Assembly: GCA_963920635.1 (NCBI GenBank) | Contig: OY987298.1 | Span: 144,620,257-144,684,256 of the forward strand | DNA length: 64,000 nt | Reading direction: 5' to 3' | From: Pseudeuparius sepicola | Taxonomy: Eukaryota > Arthropoda > Insecta > Coleoptera > Anthribidae | Shown here: positions 1 through 12,023 of the stretch, piece after piece | Position numbering within the stretch: the first letter of the stretch is position 1 | Layout: every line of letters starts with the position of its first letter | Position numbers and translations under genes: made by a program | The notes under the pieces: generated by a model | What the model was told of the DNA's origin: nothing | The model's input: the letters and a program-made list of their open reading frames with translations, nothing else | Database searches by the model: none

Positions 1-1025
1 TTAAATGGAACTGAAGCTTCTAAAAGTTAATAGCCTTATCTTATACAGATCGTTACTTAGATTGCTTTTCAGGGATATTTCAACTTACGACTTTTTTAAG
101 GTCGGGACTTTGACTTTCTCGGTAGCGTATTTGATGTAATATTTCTATTACACTAAAAAAGGCACCTAATCTAATCCTAGTCCTATCCTGGAATAACTTA
201 TTGAAAAAATATATTATGTATATCAAAATTTCTACATTTTTGCTAAAACCTATTGTTTGAAAATCAAGTAGGTTATTTTTCTTTGTCAAATTTGTCTATT
301 GTGGATTTTTTAAGAGTTTTTCGATAGAATAATAATTATTGACTGATTTTTTTTGGGAAACTTCAATAATCTGTATCATGAAAACTGTAGACCGAAGGAA
401 AAAATATTATGAAGAAGTGTAATAAAACTATTTTTAACTCTAGAGCATGCCACATTAATATTTCTGTTACACTCTGTATTTCTTTACAAACTTTGTCTGC
501 TTCAAAGCTGTATTAGTTTGTGCAAATACCATAGGTCATTGACATTGATTTTTGCAACTAGTATGTAATATTTTTTTGTCGAGTTAGTGAGATTTCTGCA
601 AACATATTATACTTACAAGCAAATATAATGATTATCTGTCACATTTCTGCAACAGCAATAATTGGAACTTACTTACAAATAAATGAATTTTTAAATATAT
701 TACAATTATATAGTATATTATTTTATTTATTATCCATTTCATTCTCAGTTACCATTTCCGTGAAGTTATTTATACACATAAATCAAGATATCCTACATAG
801 CTCATTGCGCCCAACTTGAGCAATCAATTAGTTTCAAACAAAAACGCAAATCGCAGGCAATATGCATTTCCCCCTGTTAATTAATGAAAACTTGTTAATA
901 ATATGCCGGCTTTTTTATAACACCGACCTGTTTCTTTGATCACTAACAAACAAAGCATAATAAAGTGAAAAGTTGCTGTGGGAAGCAACAAAAGGTATAC
1001 GGGGAATGTTTAAAAATGTAACTTA
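1..1025. other. AT-rich DNA, no gene seen
   Basis: Only short chance ORFs with many stops in all frames. I see no splice-bounded exon, RNA gene or clear repeat boundary before the MITE at 1028. Confidence 0.5.
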
Positions 1026-1027
1026 TA

Positions 1028-1509
1028 CAGTGACCGGCAGAAAGTTGGACACAAATGGAAAACTTTTTTATTATTAATTTCTCAGAAAATTTTATTCTTG
1101 ATAAAAGTTGGTGCATCATTTCAAACTCAAAACGCACATATCAAAATTTAAATATCTCTTTTTGGATACGAGGTAGATTCAAAAATGTCAAAATAGCTCA
1201 AGAGTAAAGTACCCTTATTTTTTAAAATACGGTAAAAAGTTACTTACAAAAGTAGTTTGGAATCAAAAGTGGATGTCAGATTTAAAGTCACAGCCACCTA
1301 TTAAAAAAAAATTAAATTTAACTTTTTTTATATTTTTTTCGAACACCCTGTGTATCACAAAAAAACAAAATACGCAACTTATCATCGGATAACACATGAA
1401 TTTGCTACTAAACTTTAATTTTGTTCTATTGGCAGCAAGAATTTTAAATTAATCGAAATCAGAGTTTAAAAATATTAAATTTTTGTGTCCAACTTTCTGC
1501 CGGTCACTG
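1028..1509. mobile_element. MITE, CAGTGACCGG family, copy 1
   Basis: The left end reads CAGTGACCGGCAGAAAGTTG and the right end is its inverted complement. The element is 482 bp, flanked by TA on both sides, and has no coding capacity. Two further copies lie at 34337-35300 and 54016-54504 (inverted). TA target and short length suggest a mariner/Tc1-type non-autonomous element. Confidence 0.85.
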
Positions 1510-1511
1510 TA

Positions 1512-2420
1512 TAATAAATAAGAATTTGTTGATAATAGTTTTGGAATTTTATGTGCCAAAGATAACCTAACCGCTAATAAAATGTCTAAAAGAACATATG
1601 TAGGTACCTAAAATATTTTTATTAATTAAAATTTTTAAGGGGCCCAATCTCTGCGGGGAGGGGGGGCAAACATGTTATTAAGAAAATTATCATAATTTAA
1701 CCTTGTAGAGCCAGATCTACAGAATTAGTCACCCTGTATAGCAAACAATTTCTAGGGAAATATTTGACCGTCCCTCGTAGCAACATACAAGAAAGCAAAC
1801 GAGCATTTTGCAACAACAATAGTACGCCCAGTTTTTACGAGGCCGGCTTCTTCCTCATTGAAATCAGATTGTACAGTTATTATTATATTGTTGTGGTTTT
1901 GAAATGTGTGTTTTGCCCTTGTTGACCATAGGCGCCATCTACTTTTCAGAATATTATGAAGCTATAGCCGTGAGAAGTCTTATTAATACGTCAGTCAACG
2001 TCTATATTATTCTATTATTATTCTTCAATTAATACCTAAGTATTCAAATGTCACATAAAAATGTCTTAATTTTTGTAGCTAGGTACCTCAAACTCAATCT
2101 TACCTTTCAGGGTCTTTAGGAAATGAAAAAAAGGTAATCCAGTTTTTTGAACTGGATTTACAGCCATACGCACTGCAGGCATCACTACAACCGTTGATTG
2201 AATTCAATCGACGCTACAACACAGTCACGGTCGGTCGGTAATATTTTGCGCGCACCCGGTAGAATGCGGACGAACCGCTCTCAGCTACACTGTGTAAGCT
2301 TATTTTCTTATTAAATAAGATATCAATCTCCGTACTCCGATGATGCCGCAAGGTTGGCAAATATCATGATATTTATATAAATATCAAAATATCGGATATT
2401 TATCGATATATATCTGATAT
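1512..2420. other. Noncoding DNA with a dispersed inverted duplicate
   Basis: No gene seen. The segment around 1925-2010 (from a TGACCATAGGCGCC motif to a TACGTCAGTCAACG motif) is repeated in inverted orientation near 7212-7300 and partly near 7365-7402. The tail, 2338-2420, is an AT-rich run of GATAT-type palindromes similar in style to the flank of the 12-bp array at 5424. Confidence 0.45.
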
Positions 2421-2421
2421 A

Positions 2422-3816
2422 CACTGTGTCCCGGATAAGAATGAACAGCATGGGGATATTGCAAACGGTGAGAGATAGAGCAACGGTTAAATAGGGAAAA
2501 AGTTCAATTTCGAGGTCAATAAAATGGCACAAACAGATTTCTAATATCTTTTTTCGTTTTTGAGTTATTTTTGAAAAAAGTAAAATTTTGCGTTTTCGAT
2601 TTCATTTTTTTCTGAAGTTCTTATCACAGATATAAAAAAAAGAAAAACACTTTCTTATGGCACTTTTTAACGGGCTTTAAGATGGCGTTTTTAGATTTGT
2701 TCTACAACGTTTCGTTTTTGAGAAACCATCTTCAACTTTATTTTTTTAAATACGGACCTGGATTTTTTTTGCAGATTTTGAAAGCACTTTTCATTGCAAA
2801 TACCATGATGTATGACACGAAATATTTTTAAATTGTTTTGAGACAATTATTCTGAAAATTCCCTTTTTTCCATTCATTTTTCTCTAATGCGGCCCTGTAT
2901 TTAATAATAAGAAGTCTAAATATTAATCAGTATTGTCAACAATTTAACTTATAACTTATCTTTCGATTATTGGAGAACCAAAAAAAGGACGGTAAAGACA
3001 ACAGTCACATGCGATAATAAAAAATAAGGTCATAACTCCCACTGTATCATTTAGTTAACAATTTGTATCATTAGAAATGGAGGGTGCTTTTTCAAATGGG
3101 GACAAATTTAACATGTAAGTTATTGATTTCGTTGGCTTAAAGCTTTCTTCTGACAATTAGAAAAAGCTAAGAATTTACTCCAAAACACAATGCGACACTG
3201 TTTGCTGTACAAAAACAGAGGAAAACACTTACTAGACAGGGCCGTATTTAAAAATATAAAGTTTTTGAAGTAAAAATAAACTGTAAATAAATTGTTGTCA
3301 ATACTGATTAATAATTAGACTTCTTATTATTAAATACAGGGCCGCAATAGAAAAAAAAATGAATGAAAAAAAAGGAATAATCAGTATAATTGTCTCAAAA
3401 CATTTTAAAAATATTTCGTGTCATACATCATGGTATTTGTAATGAAAAGTGCTTTCAAAATCTGCAAAAAAAAATCCAGGTCCGTATTTAAAAAAATAAA
3501 GTTGAAGATGGTTTCTCAAAAACGAAACGTTGTAGAACAAATCTAAAAACGCCATCTTAAAGCCCGTTAAAAAGTGCCATAAGAAAGTGTTTTTCTTTTT
3601 TTTCTATCTGTCAAACAACTTCAGAAAAAAATAAAATCGAAAACGCAAAATTTTACTTTTTTCAAAATAACTCAAAAACGAAAAAAGATATTAGAAATCT
3701 GTTTGTGCCATTTTATTGACCTTGAAATTGCGCAACTTGTTCCCCATTTAACCGTTGCTCTATCTCTCACCGTTTGCAATATCCCCATGCTGTTCATTCT
3801 TATCCGGGACACAGTG
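2422..3816. mobile_element. Foldback element with ~530-bp arms
   Basis: The terminus CACTGTGTCCCGG at 2422 is repeated inverted at 3804-3816, with TA on both outer flanks. The inverted arms run roughly 2422-2960 and 3290-3816 with good similarity throughout, around a loop of about 330 bp. ORFs inside are mirror-image artefacts of the arms. No transposase is encoded, so it is probably a TA-targeting non-autonomous element. Confidence 0.85.
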
Positions 3817-3818
3817 TA

Positions 3819-4430
3819 TATCCAAATCTTGATATTTATTTTAAAAAAATTGAATTTTGTATATCTAAGGTATAAATATTGTAAAAAAACTCCAGCGTTT
3901 TTTATTTGTACTTTACTATAAATAAATTCAAAAAATAAAAACAAAAAATACCTATACAAAAAAACTCCAAAATAATTGTCGGTAAGAAGTAATGGTATCA
4001 AAAATAGGCTATTCCTACTTATTAGGTAATTATTATAATGGGGAACTTGCAAAAAAATTACATTTCAAAAAAATTACTTTCAAACATTATTTACCCATTG
4101 CCATCAAATGAACCACAGTTCACAAAAAACTCATTTTTTATTTTTATGTAATAAATGTAAGCAATTAAAAACTGCATAATTCAAATCATTCTTGAAATGC
4201 ACCCTCCTTGGTTGTGACGTCAAGTAGCTCGTTGGTGGTAGCGCCTCTGGTGGGCGGCGGCACCATGTATAAACTAATATGGGCGGCACATGCACAAAAA
4301 CTACAGCACCATGCAAGCTTTGTTTAGAAAGATCAACAAGAACGTCCCATCCTTGTATATCCGTCTTGTTATAGTCTATCTCAGTCTTGATATTGTTGAT
4401 AATGTTTGAAGAGTGTGCTGTATTAAATAG
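3819..4430. other. Noncoding DNA, nothing recognised
   Basis: AT-rich with short ORFs. 4190-4320 is somewhat more GC-rich, but I found no convincing splice-bounded coding exon there. Confidence 0.4.
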
Positions 4431-4437
4431 TTATTTA

Positions 4438-4551
4438 CATTGTGAGATGCGTAAGCGCACTTTTTTGGCCGAGGAGGTTGTTTAACGCCCGTATTGCCTC
4501 GGGTCTTAAAACTCTCTCCAAGGCCAAAAAGAGCTTACGCATTGAGCAATG
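4438..4551. repeat. Hairpin repeat, CATTG ends
   Basis: Left CATTGTGAGATGCGTAAG pairs with right CTTACGCATTGAGCAATG. A partial copy in the other orientation lies at about 52618-52705, including the GGCCGAGGAGGTTG stretch. The direct flanks (TTATTTA and TATTACA) match poorly, so the duplication length is unclear. Confidence 0.65.
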
Positions 4552-5022
4552 TATTACATTTTTCCTGCTACTGACAATTCCATATTAGGTAGGTAAGTAT
4601 TTTGAATTTAAATGCACTAAGAAGTAGATTGTGTAATAATCTTCGTAATAACCATTGTCTAATTATTACTAAAAATGATAATCAGTGATAAATATAATAA
4701 GAGGTAGAATACAGAGATAATTAAAAAAAAACTTCTTGTGCGATTGAACCCTAGACCTACGAATTACTAGTCCTGTAGCCTCACCATTCAGTTAAAGAAG
4801 TGCTTGTTAAATTTGGACTTTTAGGCGGTTCTTATTTTTGACCTACGTCAGATCCCTTTGGAAATGGGTCGCCGAAGTGTTTATTTTAATGTTCAATTTC
4901 CATTCTTCCTTCCCTAATTCCGTGTAGCTGTCACTCCTGTCACTGCCTTCTCATCGATCGAGCTATATGACGTCACAACCATTCCCGCGCTTTTCGTGTC
5001 GTTTCAAATGAATAGCTTGTGG

Positions 5023-5233
5023 CACAGACTAACGAGTAATACAGAAAATTCCTTAGACATGAATAATATGCATTTTATTTGATTTTACGTTAATCTACAT
5101 AACAAAGAGATTGTATCAGAACCAAATTTATGCTTAAAATACTGTCTGTCTTTATGTAAATTGAAATGGAGACTCGCTTATTTTTGACACATGTCCGTAA
5201 GGAGGCTTCTGTTGCAAAGCTATTTATTCTGTG
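5023..5233. mobile_element. 211-bp CACAGA-family element with 7-bp TSD
   Basis: It begins CACAGACTAACGAGTAAT and ends GCTATTTATTCTGTG, flanked by CTTGTGG on the left and CTTGCGG on the right (6 of 7). It is the inverted relative of the element at 29482-29700, and its left end matches the fragments at 6077-6091 and 10213-10330 that flank the hAT insertion. It has no ORF. It looks like a longer member of the family that also yields 27-38 bp palindromes elsewhere in the window. Confidence 0.8.
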
Positions 5234-5423
5234 CTTGCGGTCACAACTTTAATTATTTATTGCAAATTAAATATTGCGATTTGAGTGCTGATATTTGGTA
5301 TGTGCTCTTTCTATACATAGGCAAATATATTAAAGAAATAAAAAAAATTGTTCAAGTTCGCCATTACATCAGTCTTGACAATGGTAAGCATTCAGGGCTG
5401 TAACTAAGTACTTGCATTTTAAA

Positions 5424-5571
5424 TCTTGATATATATCTTGATATATATCTTGATATATATCTTGATATATATCTTGATATATATCTTGATATATATCTTG
5501 ATATATATCTTGATATATATCTTGATATATATCTTGATATATATCTTGATATATATCTTTTGATATATATC
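5424..5571. repeat. 12-bp tandem repeat (CTTGATATATAT)n
   Basis: About twelve near-identical copies of CTTGATATATAT, with one irregular unit at the right edge (CTTTTGATATATAT). The array translates on the minus strand to a spurious ISRY repeat. It lies about 130 bp from the donor of the exon at 5698-6029, inside the presumed downstream intron. Confidence 0.95.
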
Positions 5572-5697
5572 ATGCCAACCTTATTGACGGCGGGCCGAGG
5601 GAGCGGGAGAGGGCAAGAGGGAAACGTTTGTTTACACAAGGCCGAGTGCCGGACTTATTAGTATATCTCTGGACGCCGCTTACATCCTACGACTTAC

Positions 5698-6029
5698 ACT
5701 GAGCATGGTTCGTGGCCGTGATCTTGTAGGCGTTCGCGTGGGGCATCGTCACCGTCACCGACTTGCTCCGGTTGTACGTGCCGTAGGCCGGCGCGCACCC
5801 CGAGTGGATCACCCTCGACGGCAGGGGCTGCGTCGTGTCCCTGACCACCTCCGACTTGACGTAGAACGGCTTGCTCTCGGCGAGCAGTTCCACGGCCGAC
5901 TTGCGCTTGGTGCGCATGCTCTGCGACTTGGTCAGCGTCGGGTACATCATCGTGGCCATTTCGCGGGTGGGAATGTGGGTGTTCGTGGTTAGGAGGGGTG
6001 GGGCGGCGGGGGAACCAGGTCGGTATTAT
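5698..6029 (-). CDS. Host gene 1, coding exon (start codon at 5959)
   Basis: I do not recognise the protein. On the minus strand a TTTTCCAG acceptor precedes 6029. The frame opens at an ATG at 5959 (MATMMYPTLTKSQS...) and runs without a stop to a consensus GTAAGT donor at 5697, ending in phase 1. The 87 visible residues are basic and Ser/Thr-rich, including the segment KSAVELLAESKPFYVKSE. GC is high against AT-rich flanks, which supports real coding sequence. In the same frame a TAA lies next to the acceptor, so the first ~70 bases of the exon are probably 5' UTR. The next exon would lie left of 5698 and I did not find it. The hAT element at 6092-10212 sits only ~62 bp upstream of the acceptor. 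Confidence 0.6.
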
Positions 6030-6256
6030 CTGGAAAAGAGCAGAGTAGAAATTTATTGGTTAAAAGTGGTAATATAGCACAGACTAATGAGTAGAGTAAC
6101 CCAAATATGCAAGTCGAAACCCTAAAGATATGCGCATAAATATGCATATAATTATTTAGTCAAAATATGCAGGAAAATGTTGAAAATATGCAAATTAAGA
6201 AGTACTTTAAAAGTACAAATTTATTGTTTCTTTTACAAATAATAGTTATTTATGTA

Positions 6257-6366
6257 CCAAGGCACTGAAGTTCAACTTTTTATGACTCATGTGGAATTTA
6301 ATTGCTGAGGCCTCTGGCCGAGGCAAATAAACCACATGAGTCATAAAAAGAACTTCAGTGCCGAGG
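6257..6366. repeat. Hairpin MITE nested in the hAT
   Basis: CCAAGGCACTGAAGTT at the left pairs with AACTTCAGTGCCGAGG at the right, with a second perfect block (ATGACTCATGTGG / CCACATGAGTCAT) inside. TA flanks both ends. No coding capacity. Confidence 0.7.
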
Positions 6367-6954
6367 TACATATTATATTTTTCTTGAAATCGGAAAAAAA
6401 AATGTTTTATTAGGCAAGAAAATAATAATAAGGGATCACCCGTCCACGAACCGACTACGCGCGGCGTTGCTTGACTTTACCGATCGCTCTACCTAGGACA
6501 AGTATAATGATGTACGGCACCTTCTGACAGAAAAACCAAACTGCTGCTTCTTGTGCAGCCTACACAACAAATCTATTGATTTTCAAATTTACTAAAATAT
6601 GTATACTGAAGGATTGCGCTTCTATAGGAAACAATTTCGCAATGTGTACGAAAAGTTAAATGAGCCTTTATCGGCCGGGTTTTGAATATTTGGTCACTTT
6701 TGACGGGCGATTTCTCCGCGTCTGACGTTTGATGTTTACATCTCGCCAAGGCCTACTTATTGAAAAAATCGTACAATAATGGGCTACATTATTGTACGAT
6801 TTCTGTGCTTTTACTGACGATTTTGGGACATTTTAATGCCGATTTCAAGAAAACATATTTATATAATGTACATACAAATTTCTAAATGCATTTATACATA
6901 GTAAAAGTAACAATATTTTATTTTAAATTTTCTACATACAGGGCGATTGAACTA

Positions 6955-9086
6955 AAGGGTGTCTACCAAATCGAGTTTTTAAAATTCCCTGACTTTTCCA
7001 GGTTTTCCCTGACCAAAAAGCAAAAAATTCCCTGACTAGTACCTACCTACTGAGATAAATATGCGAATTTAAATAAAATGGAAGAGTCAACAGATCCCCT
7101 AGGATGAAATTACTCTGAACGATCGTGCTTACTAACAAAAAAATTCAAAAGCGGACTATTCGTTTTAGTGATGTCATCTGACATTAATTAAATAAATGTG
7201 CAAATTATGTCCTATTATCGTTGACTGATGTATTAATAAGACTTTTCACGACTATAGTTTCATGTCCTGGAAAGTAGTTGGCGCCTATGGTCAACAATGT
7301 ATTTTGCATTGTATTTTTTCTCCGGGAAGCGCATGGTGAGCCAGAAAACTGTCAAACATGACAGCCGTGAGCAGTCTTTATTAATACGTCAGTCAACGCT
7401 ATTGTGTTTTCGAAGAAAGTTATAAAGTGGCTTGGAATTTCTTTTTGGCAGAAACTGTCGCTAACGAGGTTAATAAAGTAAAGTACACACCCCTTAACTT
7501 GCTAGTGTCTGAGGTTAGAAAAAAAGTTTTGCTACAAAAGTTTTAGATACTAATACAACGTTTTTTGTGACGCTATTGGACCTTATACAGTGTGTTCTAG
7601 AAAGCCGTGGGCCGTGGCAAACATAACTTTTGTTTTTTTAAATGGAACGCCTTGTATATTTTCTACGCATTTTTCCGATTCCAATGAAGCATATATGTTA
7701 TATGTTCGCTCCAACCGTTCGTTCAGAACAGCCTTTTTTGTGAGGGATTACTTCTTGGGTCATAGGTTGCCATGGAAGACAAAGGCCAAATTATAATAAC
7801 AATTATTGACAGTTTGTAAGTATATTCAAGCTTTGGAAAACAAAATGGGCTTAAGTTTTCAGAGAAAATTAAGAATGGAAATTGAGACAAATGAGAAATT
7901 TTAAATAGTAAGTGACATAGTTAATAAATTTTGTTGGATTTATTGTTCGAAATTTAATTTTTATTGAAAACGACAATAACATTTAGAAAAAGGATATACG
8001 TATGAATTTATTGATATTTGCTACTAAGTTTCTGTTTATTGGGGCAACAATAAAATTGCTGTGTTCAATATTTAATATGTGGATTTCTTCCCGAATTCTA
8101 CCTTTCAGTGTTTCTACATTTTTCGGTCTGTCATAATAAATTCTGTTTTTTAAATAACCCCACAAAAACATATAAAAACATATCCTTTTTTTAAATGTCA
8201 TTGGCGTTTTCAATAAAAATTAAATTACAAACAATAAATTTGACAAAGTTTATTACCTATGTTACTATTTAAAATTTCTTATTTCTCTCAATTTCCCTCC
8301 TTCACTTTCCCTGAAATCTTAAAAGAGCCCAATTTGTTTTCCAAAGCCAGAATATACTTGCAAACTGTCAGCTATTACCATAATTTGGCATTTGTCTTTC
8401 ATGGCAGCCTATGACCCAAGGAGTAATCCGTTAAAAAAAGGCTTAGTTCTGAAATAACGGTTGGCGCGAACATATAACAAAAATATACAAGATGTTCCAT
8501 TTAAAGAAACATAAGTTATGTCTGCCACGGCTTTCTAGAACACACTGTCTAAGGTCCAATAGTGTCACAAAAAACTTTGTATTAGTATCTATAACTTTTG
8601 TAAAAAAACTTTTTTTTCTAACCTCAAAAACTAGCAAGTTAAGGGGGGGTGTCAATTTATAATGAGCCACCTAGTAAAAAATAAAGATACAAGATTTACT
8701 GTAAAAATATAAAATCACGTATAAAACAAACAAATATCTTTTACACATTCTCCAAAATAAAAAAAACATATAAAAAAAAAACACCTTCAAAACAAAAATA
8801 AATAGCTTCGTAAAATCTTATTTAGTTAGATTATCTTTGGAGTATAGTAGAAGCACAGGGATCACATATAAATAAATAACATAATGTGATCTCTCTGGAG
8901 TAGAATCAAAATGAATATGATATAATTTTGATTAGTTTTTGTAAGAATTAAAGATTTCCTATTTTTATATCTATTAAACCACAAATTTCCAGGTTATTTG
9001 ATAGATTTCCCTGACTTTTCCCTGATTTCCCTGACCAAAAATAATTCCCTGACATTTCCAGGTTTTCCAGGTTGGTAGACACCCTG
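6955..9086. repeat. Inverted pair of GGGTGTCTACC / CCCTGACTTTTCC motifs
   Basis: GGGTGTCTACC at about 6957 pairs with GGTAGACACCCTG ending at 9086. Both ends carry runs of CCCTGAC and TTTTCCAGG motifs just inside. They may be the termini of a nested transposon of about 2.1 kb. The flanking 8-mers do not match, so the boundary is provisional. Confidence 0.5.
7487..8653. repeat. Foldback with ~400-bp arms
   Basis: The arm 7487-7915 (starting CCCCTTAACTTGCTAG) pairs with the arm ~8263-8653 around a loop of about 340 bp. Short ORFs on either strand inside are mirror images of each other and not genes. Confidence 0.8.
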
Positions 9087-9132
9087 TATCTAAATATGCA
9101 TTTATTATAAATGATAAAAATCAGGTTGAAAT

Positions 9133-9950
9133 TTAGTTGTAAAAGCAATAAACCACTAAATGTTGCTCAAAATTCTCAATTAAAAAATTTTGTCTTCTAT
9201 CAGAATATAAAAATTTATAAATGGGGAAACTCCTTTCCACATCAACCGATGTAAGAGGTGCGCTTTTAAAATTGCTCACTATCACAGGATCCAAATCGAT
9301 GGATTCGGTAAAATCTCCCTTTAAAATATTTGCTACTTGGCTAAGAAACTGAAACCCACTATTTTTTTCCATCACATTTCTAAATTTTTGAAATATTTTG
9401 TAATTTTACCTGTGACATTTTGAAGAGCAACCTCAGATTGTTTTACCAGTTCTACACTTCGGGTTAATGGCAAATTAGATTCCTCCATTTGTGTTATTGT
9501 TTTAGAAAGAAAGCTATAATTTGCTTTTAGAAAAGAAAGTTGTTTCTTTATTTCCTTGTTTTCGAATAGCTGTTTAACATCTGTAAGGGACTGGGAAGAT
9601 TCGTTCGAAAATTCTGAAATTAGATCTTTCAGTTGGCAAAAATTCTCGCAATAAAAAAATGCAGCTTCCAACCAAGTGCCCCATCTTGGTGGAAGGGAGG
9701 TTGAGGTGGAAGAGGAGTGTTTGGTAGTTTTTCTTTGTAGAACTCAACCCTGATAGGCGCTTTAAAAAATACTTTTTCATGTTGGAAATTAAACTATTTA
9801 CAAGCGGAAAATGTTTCCTAATTTCCTCAGCAACCCTATTTAAAGCATGAGCAAGGCATGTTACATGTATCAACTTTGGATAAAAGATTTTCAAATTTGG
9901 CCCTGTCCTTTTCAATAATTGTACTTTATTAAATAGGTATAAATACCTAC
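9133..9950 (-). pseudogene. hAT transposase fragment, frameshifted
   Basis: Three overlapping minus-strand frames together give the C-terminal half of a hAT transposase. The first holds [20 protein letters not shown], the conserved H-x-x-C-x-x-H-like core. The next has the AAFFYCENF segment that follows it, after a frameshift near 9700. The last has PLTSVDVERSFPIYKFLYSD, the hAT dimerisation region with its S-x-E-R-x-F-S-like signature. The N-terminal DNA-binding region and first catalytic block are missing, probably lost to the nested insertions. It lies inside the 6092-10212 element and is its remnant transposase. Inactive. Confidence 0.85.
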
Positions 9951-10212
9951 TTTATTCGTTTTCAGATCACCAGGATTAGTGCCCATAAAATTATAATTTA
10001 CCTATATTATTTTGGGAAAACCAGGTACCTACCTAGACACCGACCCCTGTTCCTGAAAATGAATGAAACGCCTGCCAAAGATTTTAATTATCCTAAATTC
10101 TTTCAATTATGCACAATATGACATATTTTAAGAATATATGCAAATATTTGAAAAAATGCATATAATATGCTAAATATGCAAAATATGTGTGTTGCATATT
10201 TGGGTTACTCTA

Positions 10213-10469
10213 CTAACGAGTAATATTAGACAACCCCTTAGCGACATGTCTATATCTAAAGATATAAACATTGTGCAAAGAGACTGGGTTACGACCAAAT
10301 TTATGTTTAAAATACTGGCCATTTTTCTGTTAAGTCTCCTAAAAAATATATTATGGTATTATCTTTTACAAAAAGGCACATATACCCAAACCAACAACAA
10401 ATTTCCAGCTCTTGTGAGAGCCTACTTGATTTTCCGAAAATAAAAATATGATGCAAATTACCTTCTAAT
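10213..10469. repeat. Right part of the CACAGACTAACGAG repeat split by the hAT
   Basis: Sequence from CTAACGAGTAATA to about 10330 aligns with 5034-5160 (shared AAATTTATG and TTAAAATACTG blocks). It is the continuation of the fragment at 6077-6091. I do not see its right terminus. Confidence 0.55.
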
Positions 10470-10679
10470 TAGAGGCCCTGTATGACACGAAAAGTGACAC
10501 AGAGGTTGGACAACAGATTTTGGCAGATCTAGTAACATTGTTTTTATTATATTTTTATATTGGCAGGTGTCAGTTTGTCAACAAACTGTCAACAAATTAT
10601 TGAGCATAGATAAGAAATAAATATACGATTATTGAGCGTGCTAATTTTCTTTTGCAAAAAGGAGTGTTAAAAGGTAAAA

Positions 10680-10832
10680 ATGACATCTTGCGTAATAAGA
10701 AACTGCAAGAATTCTGAGCAGGATGGATTTTTCTTAACACCCTTTCAAAAAAGCGCAGAAGAACGAGCACGATGGAAAGTGCAAATGAAATACCCTAACA
10801 TGAGAGTTGGAAATGATACGAAACTTTGCGAG
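10680..10832 (+). CDS. THAP-domain protein, exon 1
   Basis: The exon starts with ATG at 10680 and encodes MTSCVIRNCKNSEQDGFFLT followed by the rest of an N-terminal THAP half-domain: the C-x4-C pair (C4, C9), aromatic and Pro residues (FFLTPF), and the conserved Trp before KVQMKYP. It ends in phase 0 at a perfect GTAAGTAA donor after TGCGAG. THAP domains are C2CH zinc-binding DNA-binding modules found at the N terminus of P-type transposases and many regulators. No poly-pyrimidine-led upstream exon is needed, because the ATG begins the domain. Uninterrupted. Confidence 0.8.
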
Positions 10833-11816
10833 GTAAGTAAATTTAATTACATAAGTATCTAGTTCCTTTTTATTTTTTGTTTGATCTGTTATTTTAATCT
10901 GCAGAATAATTTCCTTAATCTGCATCAGCAACATAACATAAGGTACCTAAATTAATATTAAATATTATAGTACCTATTTGTTTTCAATAAAAGTCCATAA
11001 GGTTATACAAACCACTTATTAGAATTCTTATGAAAATTTCCCAATGTTAAAGAGATAATTCTAAAGTTTTTGCCTTCAAGGAGGTAAAACCTGTTGGGTA
11101 TAGGTATTTACTGGACCAGCATAGGCATTTTTCGTTTCATGGAATAATAAAAAATGTATTTATTATATAAGTTGTGCGTGATAACTTTGGATTGGTTTAT
11201 AATATTTTGTTACTGTAAAGGAAATTTTTCTACGACAAAATTCTCATAACGAAGAGACGTATATTCCAGAAAACTATACAGGATCTTCCACATCAAAACT
11301 TCCACCTCCATAATTTTTTGACCTATTTTGTCAATTTTTTAAAATTTCCGTTGCTTCTCGAAAGGAGAAAACTAAAAAATACGAAAAAAGTTGTTTGCAA
11401 TTAGAAAATTCTTCCTATCGTGAAATTTGGAAAGAGACTGTAATATACTTTAATTCGTAAATACTTGTTCTAATACATTTTTTCGAAACCTCCTCCAGGA
11501 AAAAACGCCACGAATAGCAATAAAATACTTACAAAATCTTACTTGTAAGGATATTTTAGAATTTATAATAACTGTTAGAGAGAGACAGTTTTGAAGGAGC
11601 TTTATTTTCCACTAAGGCCAACAAAATCGGACAAAAAAGAAGTTAACACGGGTGGGAATTTTATATAAAGAACCCTTTTTGTGTAGTCAGTTAAATGTGT
11701 GAGCTTATTTTGTATTAATATTCCATTACAAATTTCTTGCTGATAAAAAAATAGCATTTGATGCCAGCGTTTTATTATGTTTAGGTAGCTTAAATTTAGT
11801 TCTTTAACTTTCACAG

Positions 11817-12023
11817 GTTCACTTCTCCGACATGGATTTTGAGTGTCAGGTTGTGCCGAAGAAACGATCCTCTCCTGCAACGTTTGATGAACGTGACTTT
11901 AGCAAGAAAGAACCATTAAATATGTATAAATTTCTGAGAACTTGTACTAGTTTGATTTTTCCTATTTACTTACAATATATCTTTGAAAACAAAAATAATG
12001 TTGTCTTCTTTTTTGAAATATAG
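11817..12023 (+). CDS. THAP-domain protein, exon 2
   Basis: An acceptor TTTCACAG precedes 11817. Joined in phase 0 to the exon ending at 10832, it gives KLCEVHFSDMDFECQ, completing the C2CH signature (Cys...His-Phe) of the THAP domain. The frame runs a further ~50 residues to a TAG at 12021-12023, the last part AT-rich and of low confidence. An extra 3' exon is possible. No RNase H-like transposase residues follow, so the encoded product would be little more than a DNA-binding domain, which could act as a repressor or titrating factor (inference). Confidence 0.7.
   Translation, partial: VHFSDMDFECQVVPKKRSSPATFDERDFSKKEPLNMYKFLRTCTSLIFPIYLQYIFENKNNVVFFFEI

Larger units (their letters stand above)
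6092..10212 (-). mobile_element. hAT element, 4.1 kb, TAGAGTAACCC ends, 8-bp TSD
   Basis: The left terminus TAGAGTAACCCAAATATGCA at 6092 is repeated inverted ending at 10212. Flanking 8-mers are CTAATGAG (6084-6091) and CTAACGAG (10213-10220), one transition apart. ATATGCA motifs cluster under both ends, as subterminal transposase-binding repeats do in hAT elements. A decayed hAT transposase lies at 9133-9950 on the minus strand. The element inserted into a CACAGACTAACGAG-type repeat and now occupies the presumed intron just upstream of the exon at 5698-6029. The interior carries later nested insertions. Confidence 0.85.

Noticed and set aside
3672..4052. 126-codon minus-strand ORF
   Set aside because: Starts in DNA next to the foldback and runs into its arm; a mirror ORF exists in the other arm and no known protein is seen.
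5364..5639. Minus-strand ORF with a repeated ISRY motif
   Set aside because: It is only the translation of the 12-bp tandem array.
6247..6375. 7-bp duplication around the CCAAGGCAC hairpin
   Set aside because: The flanks TATGTAC and GTACATA are inverted, not direct; TA duplication fits better.
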